A DNA stretch of 64,000 nucleotides, taken from positions 215,001-279,000 of the forward strand of contig CAUYUJ010015719.1 in the NCBI GenBank assembly GCA_963575745.1, read 5' to 3'. Of this stretch, positions 23,142 through 33,625 are shown piece after piece (the stretch's first letter is position 1; every line of letters starts with the position of its first letter). The stretch is from Prorocentrum cordatum (Eukaryota; Sar; Dinophyceae; Prorocentrales; Prorocentraceae). Position numbers and translations under genes: made by a program. A model generated the notes under the pieces. It was not told the origin of the DNA. It was given only the letters and a program-made list of their open reading frames with translations, and made no database searches.

Positions 23142-23607
23142 TTACCTCGATGGGGCCTCTGCCACCCAACTCTCGATATCGTTCGGAGCCCTCGCACGCA
23201 TGTTGAGCTCTGGCGGCCCGCGCTCGCGCTGGTCCTTCTTCACCTGCACGAGGTGCGACTGGTACTGGGCCTGGCGCCACACTACCCGTGGGTGATCCGC
23301 AGGAAGGGGGACCTGCGTCATGGTGTACTTCTCCTTCGCTCTCATGCGCGCCTCGAGCTGGACCAGCATCTTCTTGGTGCCGAAGTCGTCCGACTCCTTG
23401 GACTTGCCGCGATTGGGGTCCTTCTCTCCCTTCTTCAGCGCATCTCCCGTGATCCGCCACGACCCCCAGCTCGAGAAGATGGCCTTCACGATGTGCGGCC
23501 AGATGGGCACTCCGAATGTGTTGCCACAGTGCTTGAGGCTCCTCCGCAGCAAATTCACGTAGTCGGCATCGTGTCGTTTGCATTTTGACGAACGCCGCTG
23601 GTCGAGA
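23142..23607 (-). CDS. Probable internal exon of an unrecognised gene
   Basis: The frame has GC-rich third positions and balanced composition unlike the repeat shadows around it: SLKHCGNTFGVPIWPHIVKA, IFSSWGSWRITGDALKKGEK and a Lys/Glu-rich middle, then NMRARAPNDIESWVAEAPS. It ends at the canonical donor TCGAG|GTAAG, so the stop just after is probably intronic. Upstream, ADRYYSEQDVPEINARFVAQ near 23725-23650 may be the preceding exon, ending before GTGAGTGC. I recognise no family. It could be host coding sequence or part of the retroelement whose endonuclease fragment lies just upstream. Confidence 0.45.
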
Positions 23608-24039
23608 TCTGTCCACACACATCCCACGCTCCACAGCAGCACTCACGTCTTCAGACCAGAATACTGCGCCACAAATCGTGCATTGATTTCTGGAACATCC
23701 TGCTCGGAATAATACCTGTCGGCCATGAGTTAACCGAAACTTCTCACGTGCATCACGTCGCTGTCGAAGTAACTTTCTGACAACTCTCGTCTGCTCGGCG
23801 TGGCCCACCACGTAGCCTACAGTGCCCCAGTGGTGCTTCCCTGCGCCTGCCGCGTTGGCAAACTCTAGGATCTCGCCCCATAGGAGCGCTCGAAGCAGAT
23901 GGAGGCGCCTTCGTAGTTGTGGTTCGCCCGCCTCCACAAATTCGGGCCGTCGATCACCTTGCTGGAGCATCTTTGTCATCTCTTTGCTGACCTTTGTCAG
24001 CTTGGTCAGCTCATATGGCGGCCCACTCACGTCGATGAA

Positions 24040-24790
24040 ACATGCTCCCCGTCGTAGATGATCCCCCCCCCGCACTCTGGCTGTGTAGCTGAAGACGCCC
24101 CTCCGACCGTGCCAATGTCCTGCACCACATCGTAGCTTTGTGCCACTCTTGCGGTACCATGATGTAGCCGCTTGTCTTCACCACCCCTCTGTTGTAGTAC
24201 GTGGGAACGCCCGTCGGGAGAAGTGTGTTGATGGCGCACATACCATGCGCTCGAAACCCAGGTGCTGCTATCTCACTTGTGTAGTTGAGTTCATGCACAT
24301 GGTACATGCCCGTCACCTGTGGGGTCTCGGCTAGCTGACCGTTCAAGTCGCCGCGCAGTACAGTTGACCAGCGTGCGCTTGTGGACCCCACCAGTGAATA
24401 TGGCCACCTCATCGGTCTCACCTTCCGCTGCCATGGCTCACGAAGTTCACGGCCTCTGCTCGGTGCGGGCGGAAAGTGCATTGCATTCAGCACGAGGCGT
24501 ACAGACCCTCTCTCCACGCGCACTGCTCCTACTCTGCCGCGAAGGTTTCGTAGTACTGGGGCAAACCCTCTCCACCAACCACATGGGAGCTTGTTCTCAT
24601 ACCGCCCTATCTGAAGGACACCTGATTTGTCGACGTGCGTGGTCAAGACCCACCCCCAATCGATCGAGCTGAACTGGTGGGCCTTGGCGATGGGGCCGAG
24701 CAGCACGGCCGACACCGCGCACCTCTGCGTGCCGATGAAGCACAGGATGAAGTTGGCCAGGGCGCGCGTCCCCATCACGCTGAGAGGGTT
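24040..24790 (-). pseudogene. Endonuclease (EEP/APE) fragment of a LINE-type retroelement
   Basis: The - strand frame contains WGWVLTTHVDKSGVL, LRGRVGAVRVERGSVRLVL, VLRGDLNGQLAETP (the conserved GDxN of endonuclease/exonuclease/phosphatase proteins), GMCAINTLLPTGVPTYYN and SGYIMVPQEWHKA (in place of the usual IDY strand). The order fits retroelement endonucleases. The SDHxP end motif and reverse transcriptase are not seen, and the frame is open into unrelated repeat DNA at its start, so this is a fragment. Confidence 0.5.
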
Positions 24791-24919
24791 GTAGGCCGAT
24801 GGCAACCCCGCACTGGGCCGCCTGAGCCCCATCGCACGCACGAAAAAACTTGGGCGGGCGCTGGGGACTCCTTCAGAGGTGGCATGGGTGGGGGACCCCC
24901 CCCAATTGAGAGGAAGATG

Positions 24920-24988
24920 GCCACCTTCCTCCTCCTCCTCTTCCTCCTCCTCCTCCTCCTCCACCTCGTCCTTCTCCTCCTCCTCCTG
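24920..24988. repeat. (CTC)n tract
   Basis: CTC triplets with a few TTC. Confidence 0.9.
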
Positions 24989-25002
24989 GCGAACACCTAA
25001 CA

Positions 25003-25130
25003 TTTCAAGATGCGGTGGTGGAGATGGCAGGGCAGCTGCATGCACTTCAAGAGCAGCTCCAACGTACGGCGGTGGAGCGCAATGCAGCCAGGGCAGACGC
25101 AGCCGAACTCGAGAAGAACATCTGCAGGAA
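25003..25130 (+). pseudogene. Short coiled-coil coding remnant
   Basis: FQDAVVEMAGQLHALQEQLQ and RTAVERNAARADAAELEKN form heptad-like coding sequence of about 40 residues, of the kind found in retroelement structural proteins. It is cut off by the TIR-A copy at 25208 and has no partner domain. Confidence 0.3.
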
Positions 25131-25207
25131 GCACCAGGGTCCCAACACTGTGTGGTTATCATTCCATCAGGTGCCATTGTGCCTTTGCCTTGGAGGGGTT
25201 TGGGTTC

Positions 25208-25365
25208 GGTCGGGCATGTCCCCTGACAGGCGAATGTTGGACGAAAAACGAAACATTGCCAAACCATACCAAACACAAATAATAAAACATAGGCAAACCC
25301 TCGTTCCCGGAATATGTTTGGACTATTTGGGAATACTCCTCCTGTAGAGGGACAGGCCCGACTTA
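25208..25365. mobile_element. TIR-A miniature inverted-repeat element, copy 7
   Basis: Left end GGTCGGGCATGTCCCCTGAC with AGGCGAATGTT; right end CCTGTAGAGGGACAGGCCCG with ACTTA. AT-rich interior in GC-rich surroundings. Confidence 0.9.
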
Positions 25366-26275
25366 CGCCTTTGGCCTCGAGGGGTTTGGGGGTCCCTGCG
25401 TGCAGGTCTGGGGGGTGCAGGAGCGGCGGCTGTAGGCAGCAGCGGCAACGAGCTACCTCCCCTCCCCAAACCCCCTCCGGAAGCCAGCACGGGCTCAGAG
25501 GTGGAGAGGGCCATCCTTTCCTCCTTCCTCCTCCTCTCCTCCCCTCTTCTCCGTCCCTTCCTCCCCTCTTCTCCTGCCTTTCCTTCCTCTCCTCCCCTCT
25601 TCTCCCTTTCCCCGTCTCTTCTTGGCTCCCTCCTTCCTTTCCCTTCCTCCCCTCTTCCCTCCGAGATCCTGGAGCGTGCCTCGGTTTGATTTGGTCGCGC
25701 GGCTATCCCGGGCTCGGCCGTTCGGTACCCCGGGTCTGCTGCGGGCTGCTGCCAGAGAAAAAGAAGGCAAACACATGAGGATCAGGATGAGGATATGAAA
25801 ACCTGAAGATGAGGATTTCTTTGTTTGGGGGGGAAGGGCACTACATGAGGATGAGGATGAGGACATACGGATATGAGGATATGAAGAGGAGGGTTATGTT
25901 TTTTCTGTTGGGGGGGGATGGGGACGCCTCTCTGGCCGTCGACCGTCCACAGCCGCCCCGGGCACCCTCGGAGCCTGACCGTGTAGAAGGCTCCCTGGTA
26001 GAGGCGCTCGATCCACGGGCCGTAGCCCTTCATGTGGAGCTCCTGGGGGCAGACGGGGCTCTCCAACAAAACAACGTGTTTCGTTTTCGGGCTGTGCTCG
26101 TTTAGAGGCCTCCTAGATGAGGTCGGAGTAGATGGGGTCGGGGGATCGCGCGGCATCGCCGATACATCGTCGACGTGGGCGATGCATCGGCGACGTCGAC
26201 GTGAAGCAAATCGGGCTCCGCATCGAGCCGCATCCCCGATGCATCGACGACGCGGCTCGATCCTCCGACCCCATC
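25366..26275. other. Gene-free stretch with CCT and GAGGAT repeats
   Basis: CTC/CCCTCTT-rich at 25510-25670 and GAGGATGAGGATAT-like units at 25775-25890. No recognisable gene on either strand. Confidence 0.55.
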
Positions 26276-26456
26276 TACCGTCGGGGAGTTGACCTAAGGA
26301 ACGATAAATAAGGAACGCGGCCCCTTTTTCCCAGAGGTTAAACTCCGATGTTCCATGGAAAACCTCAGGCAAACCCAAGGAGCACTGTAAAGCAACTAAG
26401 GAACACGGAGCCCCTCCCCAACAGAAAGGGCTCCTTCTTCAGGGCCCCGACTGTGG
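26276..26456. mobile_element. TIR-B Tc1/mariner-like miniature element, copy 2
   Basis: TACCGTCGGGGAGTTGACCT then AAGGAACGATAAATAAG at the left; TTCAGGGCCCCGACTGTG at the right; subterminal GAACGCGGCCCC and CACGGAGCCCC. The right-hand TA is lost. Confidence 0.8.
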
Positions 26457-27105
26457 GAGGCCTGGATCCTTCTCCCTCGTTTTGCCTCGAAAGCGCCTGT
26501 GCTGCAGAACGAAGCCGGAGCGCAAACGGCCCACGACGTCGCCCAGCACACCGTCTTTGTGGGTCGACCCCTGGCGCTGTCGAGCCGCGGAGAGCGGGCG
26601 ACTGGGGAGAGAGAGAGAGGGGGGCGGTCGAGGGACCGATGCCTTGCCAAATGTTTCGAGGGCCGAGGAGGGGCCGACGGGTCGAGGGAGCGACGGTGGA
26701 ACCGTGCCAGCGTCTGTCAGCCATCTCGGGCCTCGGGGGCCTCCAGAAGAGGAGCGGGGACTCCGAGGTGCAGCCAGCTCCCATCATTGTCAGAGGGCGA
26801 CGGCCCCCCATGCGGGCACATCGTCGAAGTGCCGCATCCGCGCACGAAGTCACAACACGTCGGTTGACCTCAACGTGTAGACTACGACGGACGAAGAGCG
26901 GAGAGGGCAAGGGGAGAAGGGGGAACGCAGATGCGACGGATGGTCAGCCGGAGCTCCTGAGGGGGTGGGGGAACGCGATCCCGAAATGGAGAGGCGCAGT
27001 AAAGCGACAAGGAAGGGGAGAGGAGATATTTCTCTTGCCTTCTCCTCCTCCTACTCCTCCATGTTCTCCCCATGGCTCTTCTGCCCCCTCCTCCAGCACT
27101 GCTTC
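26457..27105. other. Gene-free stretch
   Basis: Two long overlapping frames of opposite strand cover it, but neither has a motif or splice pattern. Confidence 0.45.
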
Positions 27106-27214
27106 AAGCTGGACTGGGCCGGCCCAGCAGGACGCAGCGGCGCAGCAACCTGGCCGAACGGAGCCGACCGAACACAACCGACCGCGAAGCGGCCGAGCCG
27201 ACCCAGCCGCGGAC
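27106..27214 (+). repeat. Dispersed repeat H, copy 2
   Basis: See copy 1 at 21105. Confidence 0.8.
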
Positions 27215-27307
27215 ACCCTCGTCCCCCCTCCTGCCTTTGGGCTCGCGCCGAAATTCCTTACGGATCCGTGGATCTGGTGCGTGGGCGCCAGATCGAAGGA
27301 TCGGGGG

Positions 27308-27422
27308 AGGTCCCTCTTCCTCTTCCTCCTCCTCTTCCTCCTCCTCCTCCTCCTCCTCCTCCTCCTCCGCCTTCTCCTCCTCCTCCTCCTCCTCCTCCTC
27401 CTCCTCCTCCTCCTCCTCCTCC
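27308..27422. repeat. (CTC)n tract
   Basis: CTC triplets, two TTC/GCC interruptions. Confidence 0.95.
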
Positions 27423-27960
27423 CTGGAAACAGGAGGTCGGCGGCGCCGCCTTCGTTGAGACGGCGCGCGTCGGTTTTTTTGTGCGGAGACGGGGCCCCGC
27501 CTTGATCCAGGCGCCTCAAATTGGGACGAGAATGATGCCATGATGTGATTGGCTCAGGATGCGTTCCAAGAGCTCTGAAGTGTCTAGCGGCCCTCGTTTC
27601 TGGAGCTGGTGCGGAACGACATGGAATCTTGGACATACGGGGAGCCTTGGAGATCGTGGAACCTATTATCATTGTGTTTGCCAGCGTGGACCCCAAGCAA
27701 GAAGTTATTGCACTCCGGAAGTGCAAGCTGTGCGACAACGTGGCGGCGACGAGGCGGCAACGGGCGGCAGCGTGGCGAAATCTCGTTGGACCCCCCAAGA
27801 GCGTTGGGCGGCAACGAGGCGGCGACGGGCGACGGCGTAGCGAAACACTGGGGGTTGCATCCGATCCCTTAGCAACCAAAGTAACAGCCCCTGAGTGCAC
27901 AGGCACTGCTTGGGGAATGGCTTCTCGCTTTCCTTCTTAATTTCTGTTTGCGTTCCTCGG
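27423..27960. other. Stretch without recognised gene
   Basis: A + frame (27545-27940) has a less biased composition (ALEIVEPIIIVFASVDPKQE, RKCKLCDNVAATRRQ) but degenerates into a GGCGGCAACG repeat and shows no family. Confidence 0.35.
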
Positions 27961-27969
27961 TCCCTCGTC

Positions 27970-28115
27970 CTCCTGCGAGGAGGAGGAGGAGGAGGTGGAG
28001 GAGGAGGAGGAGGAGGAGGAGGAGGGAGGAGGGAGGAGGGAGGAGGGAGGAAGGAGGAGGGAGAGAGGAGGGAGGAGGGAGGAGGCGGCGGAGGAGGAGG
28101 AGGAGGAGGAGGTCC
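27970..28115. repeat. (AGG)n tract
   Basis: AGG triplets with GGGAGG variants, opposite in strand sense to the CTC tract 200 bp downstream. Confidence 0.93.
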
Positions 28116-28289
28116 CTCGTCCTCCTGATCCTTTGGGCTCTTCCCACCCTCATCCCGCCAAGGGCGAGAGACTCCTGGCCGCGCCTGACCACCACGGCCA
28201 CGCCGACGGCCACCGGCGGCAGCACCACCAGCAGGGCCACCACCAAGAAAATCGCCAGCCTCCCGCGGCGGCCTCCTGCTCCCGCCTGC

Positions 28290-28465
28290 TCCCGCCGTCT
28301 CCTCCTCCTCCGCCTGCACCTCCCCCCCCCCCCCTCCTCCTCCTCCTCCTCCTCCGCCTCCTCCTCCTCCTCCTCCTCTCCTCCTCTTCCTCCTCTCCTC
28401 CTGCTCCTCTTCCTCCTCCTCCTCCTCCTCCTCCTCCTCCTCCTCCTCCTCCCCTCCCCCTCCTC
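28290..28465. repeat. (CTC)n tract
   Basis: CTC/CCT triplets with CGC and TTC breaks. Confidence 0.93.
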
Positions 28466-28572
28466 CTCCCCTTCGTCGCTCCCTCCGTCTTCCTCCCGTC
28501 TTCCTGCCCCACTAGACGGGCTGGGTGAAAGATCGATGGATCCAGCTGTCGAGAAGAGTCTGGGCTTAGTTT

Positions 28573-28620
28573 TATGTCGGGCGTGTCCCCCTACAGGCGG
28601 ATTTTGCACGAAGAATAAAA
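28573..28620. mobile_element. TIR-A left end, copy 8 (truncated)
   Basis: TATGTCGGGCGTGTCCCCCT with ACAGGCGGATTTT, then directly repeat G. No right end. Confidence 0.75.
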
Positions 28621-28664
28621 ATCCGCCGACCCTGTCGGCGTGTGGAAGAGGCTGTTCCGTTTGA

Positions 28665-28729
<65 letters not shown>

Positions 28730-29335
28730 GGTCGTGGTCGTTGTCGTTGTCGTCGTCGCCTTCGCCGCTCACCCCCCCCCTGTCCTTAGGCCTGTCGCCG
28801 CTCCCCCCACTTTCACCGGGCCCTCCTCCTCGAGCGCGCCAGCAACAGCGAAATTCAGCAATGTTGTAGTTGAGTCGAAGGGAAGCTCCTTTCTGTTGAT
28901 CCCTTCCCCGCCGGGGGGGGGGGATCGAGCGGGCCGGTCCTGGGGGGGGGGGTCCTGGGGTGGTCTCGGGGCGGATACGACTCCCCCTCGGGCGGTTCGG
29001 CGGCCAAGAAAAGCCGCAGGACGCGGCAAACATGCTCCTGCTCTTCCTCCGCTGCCCCTCCTCCTTGTCATCCGTCCTTCTCCTGCAAATCGTCCCTGCT
29101 CGCCTCGCTCTCCCCCCTGCTCTCCCCCCTCCTCGTCTTCCCTTCCTCGTCCCTCTCCCCCCCCTCCTCGTCCTCCTCCTCCCCCCTCGCACCTCCTCCT
29201 CCTCCTCCTCCTCCTCGCCCCTCCTGCTCCCTGACGTCCTCCGCCACCTGCTCCTCAGCATCCTCGTCGTCCTCGTCGTCGCCGTCTTCAGGGTCAGTGG
29301 CACCGGCTGTAAGGCCTTCGCAATACACAACGAAT
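28615..29335 (+). repeat. Dispersed repeat G, copy 1 (diverged duplication)
   Basis: Blocks shared with 30571-31592 in order: ATCCGCCGACCCTGTCGGCG, AGCGAAATT, GAGTCGAAGGGAAGCT, TTGATCCCTTCCCCGC, a CTC-rich middle, and CTGTAAGGCCTTCGCA. The copy includes a pure (GTC)n tract near its left end. Confidence 0.85.
28664..28760. repeat. (GTC)n tract
   Basis: About 22 uninterrupted CGT/GTC triplets, then GTCGTG/GTCGTT variants. Confidence 0.97.
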
Positions 29336-29429
29336 CTTCAACAAGATTCGAAAACAATCAAAACATCGTCCCCAGACTATTTTTTACAACTTTTGGATTT
29401 TCCTCCTGTATGGGAACAGGCCCGACTTC
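29336..29429. mobile_element. TIR-A right end, copy 9 (truncated)
   Basis: Interior block AACATCGTCCCCAGACTATT followed by CTCCTGTATGGGAACAGGCC and CGACTT. Confidence 0.75.
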
Positions 29430-29439
29430 AGCTCAGTTC

Positions 29440-29600
29440 TCATTGGTGGAGGATGAGGATGAAGAGGGCACGGATCGGGAGGAGGTTGACGAGAACTGGG
29501 ATGAGGATGAGGAGGAGGCGAGCAGGAGGATGAGGAGGAGGGAGGAGGAGGACAAGGAGAACGAGGACGAGGAGTGGGAGGGCGCGAGGGAGGCGAGGAT
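29440..29600. repeat. GGATGA/AGG-rich repeat
   Basis: Imperfect GAGGATGAGGAG units. Confidence 0.8.
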
Positions 29601-30169
29601 CAAGAAAGAGATATGATATGTCGGCGAGATGCTGGCGAAACTTGCCCAAGGGAGCTGAAGGGCTCTCTACAGGTCCTTGGAGCACCCCAGAGGCCTCCAG
29701 AGGTCAGCAGAGGCCAGAGAAGCCACAGGAGGCAACCCCGCTCCAGAAAGTCAGGATTCCAATCCTCCTCGTCCTCCCCCTCTTCAGCCCTCGATAGTCG
29801 ATCCTCATCCTCCTCGTCCTCCTCCTCCTCCTCCCCCTCCTCTTGGGGCAAGGCGAGCCTCTTCAGCGGATGCCTCGGCGCCGACTTGCCGACCAGCTGG
29901 TCCTCGGGGGGTTTAACCAGACAGAATGTCTCATGGCGTTTACCCGCATTCACACGTGAATGCCTGGGTCCACCGTCATGAGTCCACGTGTAATACCGAA
30001 GGTTGGGGAGATGAGGCCGAGGTGAAACAGAAGTCTCCCACCCAGCAGCTCGTCTTCGGTTTTCGCTCGTGTCATTCGTCATCTGCGTATGGACGAAGCG
30101 AAACTGCGCGACTTCCTGCAGTAGCTCTGCCCAGGTCAAGCCACATCGGGCCGGGGTCCAGTTAGCAAC
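29601..30169. other. Gene-free stretch
   Basis: A CTC run at about 29805-29845 is the only repeat; no recognised gene. Confidence 0.45.
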
Positions 30170-30500
30170 GTGGTGAGTGGAATTGTCCCGCGGTTGTCCC
30201 GTAGTTATCACGTGGCTGTCCCGTGGTTGTTGTGTGGACGTTTTTTAGTTGTCCAGCGGTTATCCTATGCGAGGCCCACGGTTGTACTGTGGCTGTCCCG
30301 TGGTTGTCCCATGGCTGTCCCCGGCTTGTCCCGTGGTGGTTTCGTGGTTGTCCCGTGATTGTCCCGTGGTGATCCCGTGGTGATCCCGGGGTTGCCCCGG
30401 GGTTGCCCCGTGGGTGTCCCGTGGCTGTCCCGTGGCTGTCTCGTGGTTTTCCCGTGGCTGCCGCGTTTGTTGTCCCGTGGTCGCCCCGTGGCCGCCCCGC
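30170..30500. repeat. TGTCCCGTGG minisatellite
   Basis: Degenerate 10- to 12-bp units TTGTCCCGTGG for 330 bp. The reverse complement (GGGACAACC) builds the tract at 32280-32510. Confidence 0.92.
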
Positions 30501-30570
30501 CTATAGATAGATCGACCACAATATAGATCAATAGCGAAGGCGATACACAGATAGCGAGACCGATATGCAC

Positions 30571-31592
30571 CAATCCGCCGACCCCGTCGGCGTGTGCGAG
30601 GGGCTTCTCCGTTCGAGTTCTTCTCGTCTCCGTCGTCTCCTCGTCGTCTTCGTCGTCGTCACAGTCGTCTCCTCGCCGTATCCGTCGTCCCCCGCCCTTT
30701 TCCCTGGGCCCTCCTCAAGCGTGCCATCCAAAGCGAAATTGTACACCGTCGTAATGGAGTCGAAAGGAAGCTACTTCTCTTTGATCCCTTCCCCGCGGAG
30801 GGGAGGGGGACCCGCGGGGGGGTCGAAACCCAGATTCGTTTTCCCCTGGGCGGCCCCGACATATCGAACATCCTTCCGAAAAACCCAGAATGCCGAAGAT
30901 GGCTCCCAAGATTGCCTACAAGAACCCCGTGTCGCTCAAAGATCGGCCCAACACGGCCAAGATGGCCCCAAGACGATCCAAGAAGCCTCCTAGACGTCCC
31001 AGGAGCTCTCCAAGAACACCCCCACAAAGACTCCAAGAGGCTCCTCCTCTTCTCCTCCTCCTCTCCCTTCTCCTCCTCCTGCTCCTCATCTGTCCCCCTC
31101 CTCTTCCTCCTATTGCACCTTCTACTCCTCCTCCTCTTCCTCCTCCTCCTCCTCCGCCTTCCTGTCCTCCTCTCCCTCCTCTCCCTCCTCCTCATTATCC
31201 TTCTTCTCCTTTTCCTCCTCATTTTTGATCCGTCCTCCTCTTCTTCCTGATGTTCCTCCTTCTCTTGACCTCCATCTTCTTCCCATTCCTCGTCCTTCTC
31301 TTCATCCTCCTTCTTTTCCTCCTCTTCCTCCTCCTCCTCCTCTTCCTCTTTTTCCATCATCTTTCTTCTCCTCCTCCTATCCCTTCCCATCTTCCTTGTC
31401 CTCCTCATCTTCATCCCTCTCTCAGGCAGGACAAGCCGCAGCGAAAGGAGACAACAGACGAGAAGAAATCGACCGACGCACCCCTTCCTCCTCCTCCTGC
31501 CACTCCTCCTTCTCCCCCTGCACCCCCCCCCTCCCTTTCATCTTCGTCGTCTTCAAGGTCGGCGGCACCAGCCGTAAGGCCTTCGCAGTATG
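30571..31592 (+). repeat. Dispersed repeat G, copy 2
   Basis: Same block order as copy 1. The middle contains an expanded CCAAGACGGCC-like minisatellite (30935-31030) and CTC-rich DNA (31035-31400), so the copies differ mainly in repeat length. Confidence 0.85.
31035..31420. repeat. CTC/CCT-rich tract
   Basis: Nearly 400 bp of interrupted CTC and TTC triplets. Confidence 0.9.
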
Positions 31593-31819
31593 TGCTCTAG
31601 GCCTCTGGCCCAGCGGCCCCCCCCACCCCCCATATGGGATGGGTCCGAGGGCCGGGCCAACGGCGGACAAGGAAGTTGGGCGGTGGAACCAACGACGGGA
31701 CAACCATCGCGACAAAAGTGTCCATCAAGCGAGCAACCTCTATCGGCCTCGCTATCATGTCGATCTGAATATATCGGCCTCAGTTTCCCTAGCGATTGCC
31801 CTGGTTGTGGTGGAAGCCC

Positions 31820-32060
31820 ACATCGCTGCAAGCCATTAGTGCAAGGTGCATGGCGCAAAGTATGTGGTGGAAGCTGTGTTGAGCAAACTCTGTGGTGCAA
31901 ACCAGCACCGCCGCAAACTGCTCGGTGTAGGCTCTGTGGAAACTACGTGGTGCAAGCTATGCGGTGCATACCCACGTCGTCGCAAGCTAGACGGTGCAAT
32001 CTACGTGGTGCAACCTACACGTTGCAAACTTCGTGGTGCAAGCCCACACCTTCTCGTGGC
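31820..32060. repeat. Degenerate GTGGTGCAA repeat
   Basis: The words GTGGTGCAA and GTCGCAAGC recur about every 20 to 30 bases. Confidence 0.7.
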
Positions 32061-32279
32061 GTTGGCCCAGTGTCCGGCGCTAGGAGAAAACCCTCCAGCG
32101 CCTGCATCAATCGATCTCACCTTTTATCCATCTCACTATCAACCTGGCAATCGATCTGCATATCGGGCCTGCGATTTATCGACCGACATCCACTACCTAC
32201 TATCGATCGATCGATCTACACAGCGGGCCTGCTGTCGTCGCCAGAATCACCAGGCGCCGAAGGCACCGAGCGCTTTGGC

Positions 32280-32510
32280 CTGGCTGACCGCAATCAGGAC
32301 AACCATCGGGACAACTATCGGGACAACCATCGGTTCAACCAGCGGGATAAACATCGGGGCAACCGTCGGGATAACCATCGGGACAACCATGGCGACAACC
32401 GTCGACACAACTGTCGGGCACAACCGTCGGAACAAGTATGTGGTCAACCATGGGGACAACCGACGGGATAACCGCGGGACAACCGCGGGACAACAACCGT
32501 GGGCCATCGG
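32280..32510. repeat. GGGACAACC minisatellite
   Basis: Units of CATCGGGACAAC, reverse complement in type of the tract at 30170. Confidence 0.92.
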
Positions 32511-32544
32511 CCGCCAACCAGGGGAAATAGAGATGTTTGCTCTG

Positions 32545-32700
32545 ACTTCGCCTTAGCAACGGCAGGCAGGATCACTCCTCTCGCCCGCAAACGCAGCTTC
32601 GCCTCGCCCGCAAGCGCGTCACGAATACGACATCGAAACTGATTTACTGGTGGGGGTCTCTATTTCATCTCGATCTCACTCCCGAACCTCCGAGATAGCA
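32545..32700 (+). repeat. Dispersed repeat K, copy 1
   Basis: Shares with 63711-63866: GACTTCGCC, GCAACGGC, CTCCTCTCGC, CTTCGCCTCGCCCG, TGGGGGTCTC, CGATCTCAC and AACCTCCGA. Both copies follow a GGGACA-type minisatellite. Confidence 0.88.
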
Positions 32701-32953
32701 TGGAAGGAGCAAAAATGATAGGATGGAGTAGTGTGGGGGGTGCCAAAAACTGAATATTCGTTCATCAAAGAGAAAGAGAAATAGAAGATGGAGAGTCGAC
32801 GAAGACGACGACGGCGACGTCGAAAATCCATCGGGGGATAATGAATAATTACTTGCCCGACCCGCCAACTTTTTCCATCCCAAGGGGAGGAGGGGGGCCC
32901 TTGCATGTGTGTGTGTGTGTGTACAATTCTGGCGCTGACGCTGTATCCAGATC

Positions 32954-33222
32954 TACAGTCAGGCCCCTGCCAGAAGGAACGCTAAATGAGGAACGAAGCC
33001 CCTGTTTTCAAAATCAAGTCATACATTTCTAAGGAACGACCGAGCCCCTTTTTGGAGGCGTTCCCTCATCGTTGCCTCTGGTTTGGGCAGAGACCCCATC
33101 CCTCTTCCAAGGAACGCCGAGGGGGATTTGTGGCGTAATGGCGAGGGAACGCCAGCAGACCCATGGAACCACCGAGCCCCTTCCGAACCCGAACTGGACC
33201 TTATTTCAGGGGCCTGACTGTA
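32954..33222. mobile_element. TIR-B Tc1/mariner-like miniature element, copy 3 (best preserved)
   Basis: The ends are perfect inverted repeats: TACAGTCAGGCCCCTG and CAGGGGCCTGACTGTA. The outer TA and the CAGT start are the hallmarks of Tc1/mariner ends. Interior repeats the AAGGAACG...GAGCCCC block four times. 269 bp, no transposase frame, so it would be non-autonomous. Confidence 0.92.
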
Positions 33223-33620
33223 CCGCTTCGGGGTCGCAATCAGGAATCCCCGGGAGCGGTGGAAATGGGCGAGGGGGAGGGAGGGAGGGACGATGGTGGG
33301 TGGTGATGGTCACTGCGTCAGCGAAACGAACCCAGAGCAGAGCAACACGCACCACGGCCACGACGCGACAACGACGACGGAGACGAGGCGCTCAGACCAT
33401 CTGCACCGAAGCACGGATTAGAGCAAGGGCCCGAGGGAGGGAGGGACGATTGAGGAGGACGAGGAAGGGAACGGCGGGAGGGAGCCGGAGAAACAGGCGC
33501 AGCAGGACGGAAGAAGGGGACACAGGCGCGGAACGAGGACGCCGGAGGAGCAGGAGGCAGAACATTGGTGGAGAAGGACGAAGGGAGTAGAGGATGAGAA
33601 AGGGACGTGGAGGACGCCAG
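33223..33620. other. Gene-free stretch
   Basis: Purine-rich GGGAGGGAGG words on +; no recognised gene. Confidence 0.5.
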
Positions 33621-33625
33621 AGTTA

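Noticed and set aside
26348-27505. 385-codon + strand frame
   Set aside because: Arginine/alanine/serine-rich, starts inside TIR-B copy 2 and ends in a CTC leucine run; no motif.
30170-30500. Regular short repeats resembling a CRISPR array
   Set aside because: Units are 10-12 bp, degenerate, without unique spacers, and the setting is a eukaryotic nuclear genome.
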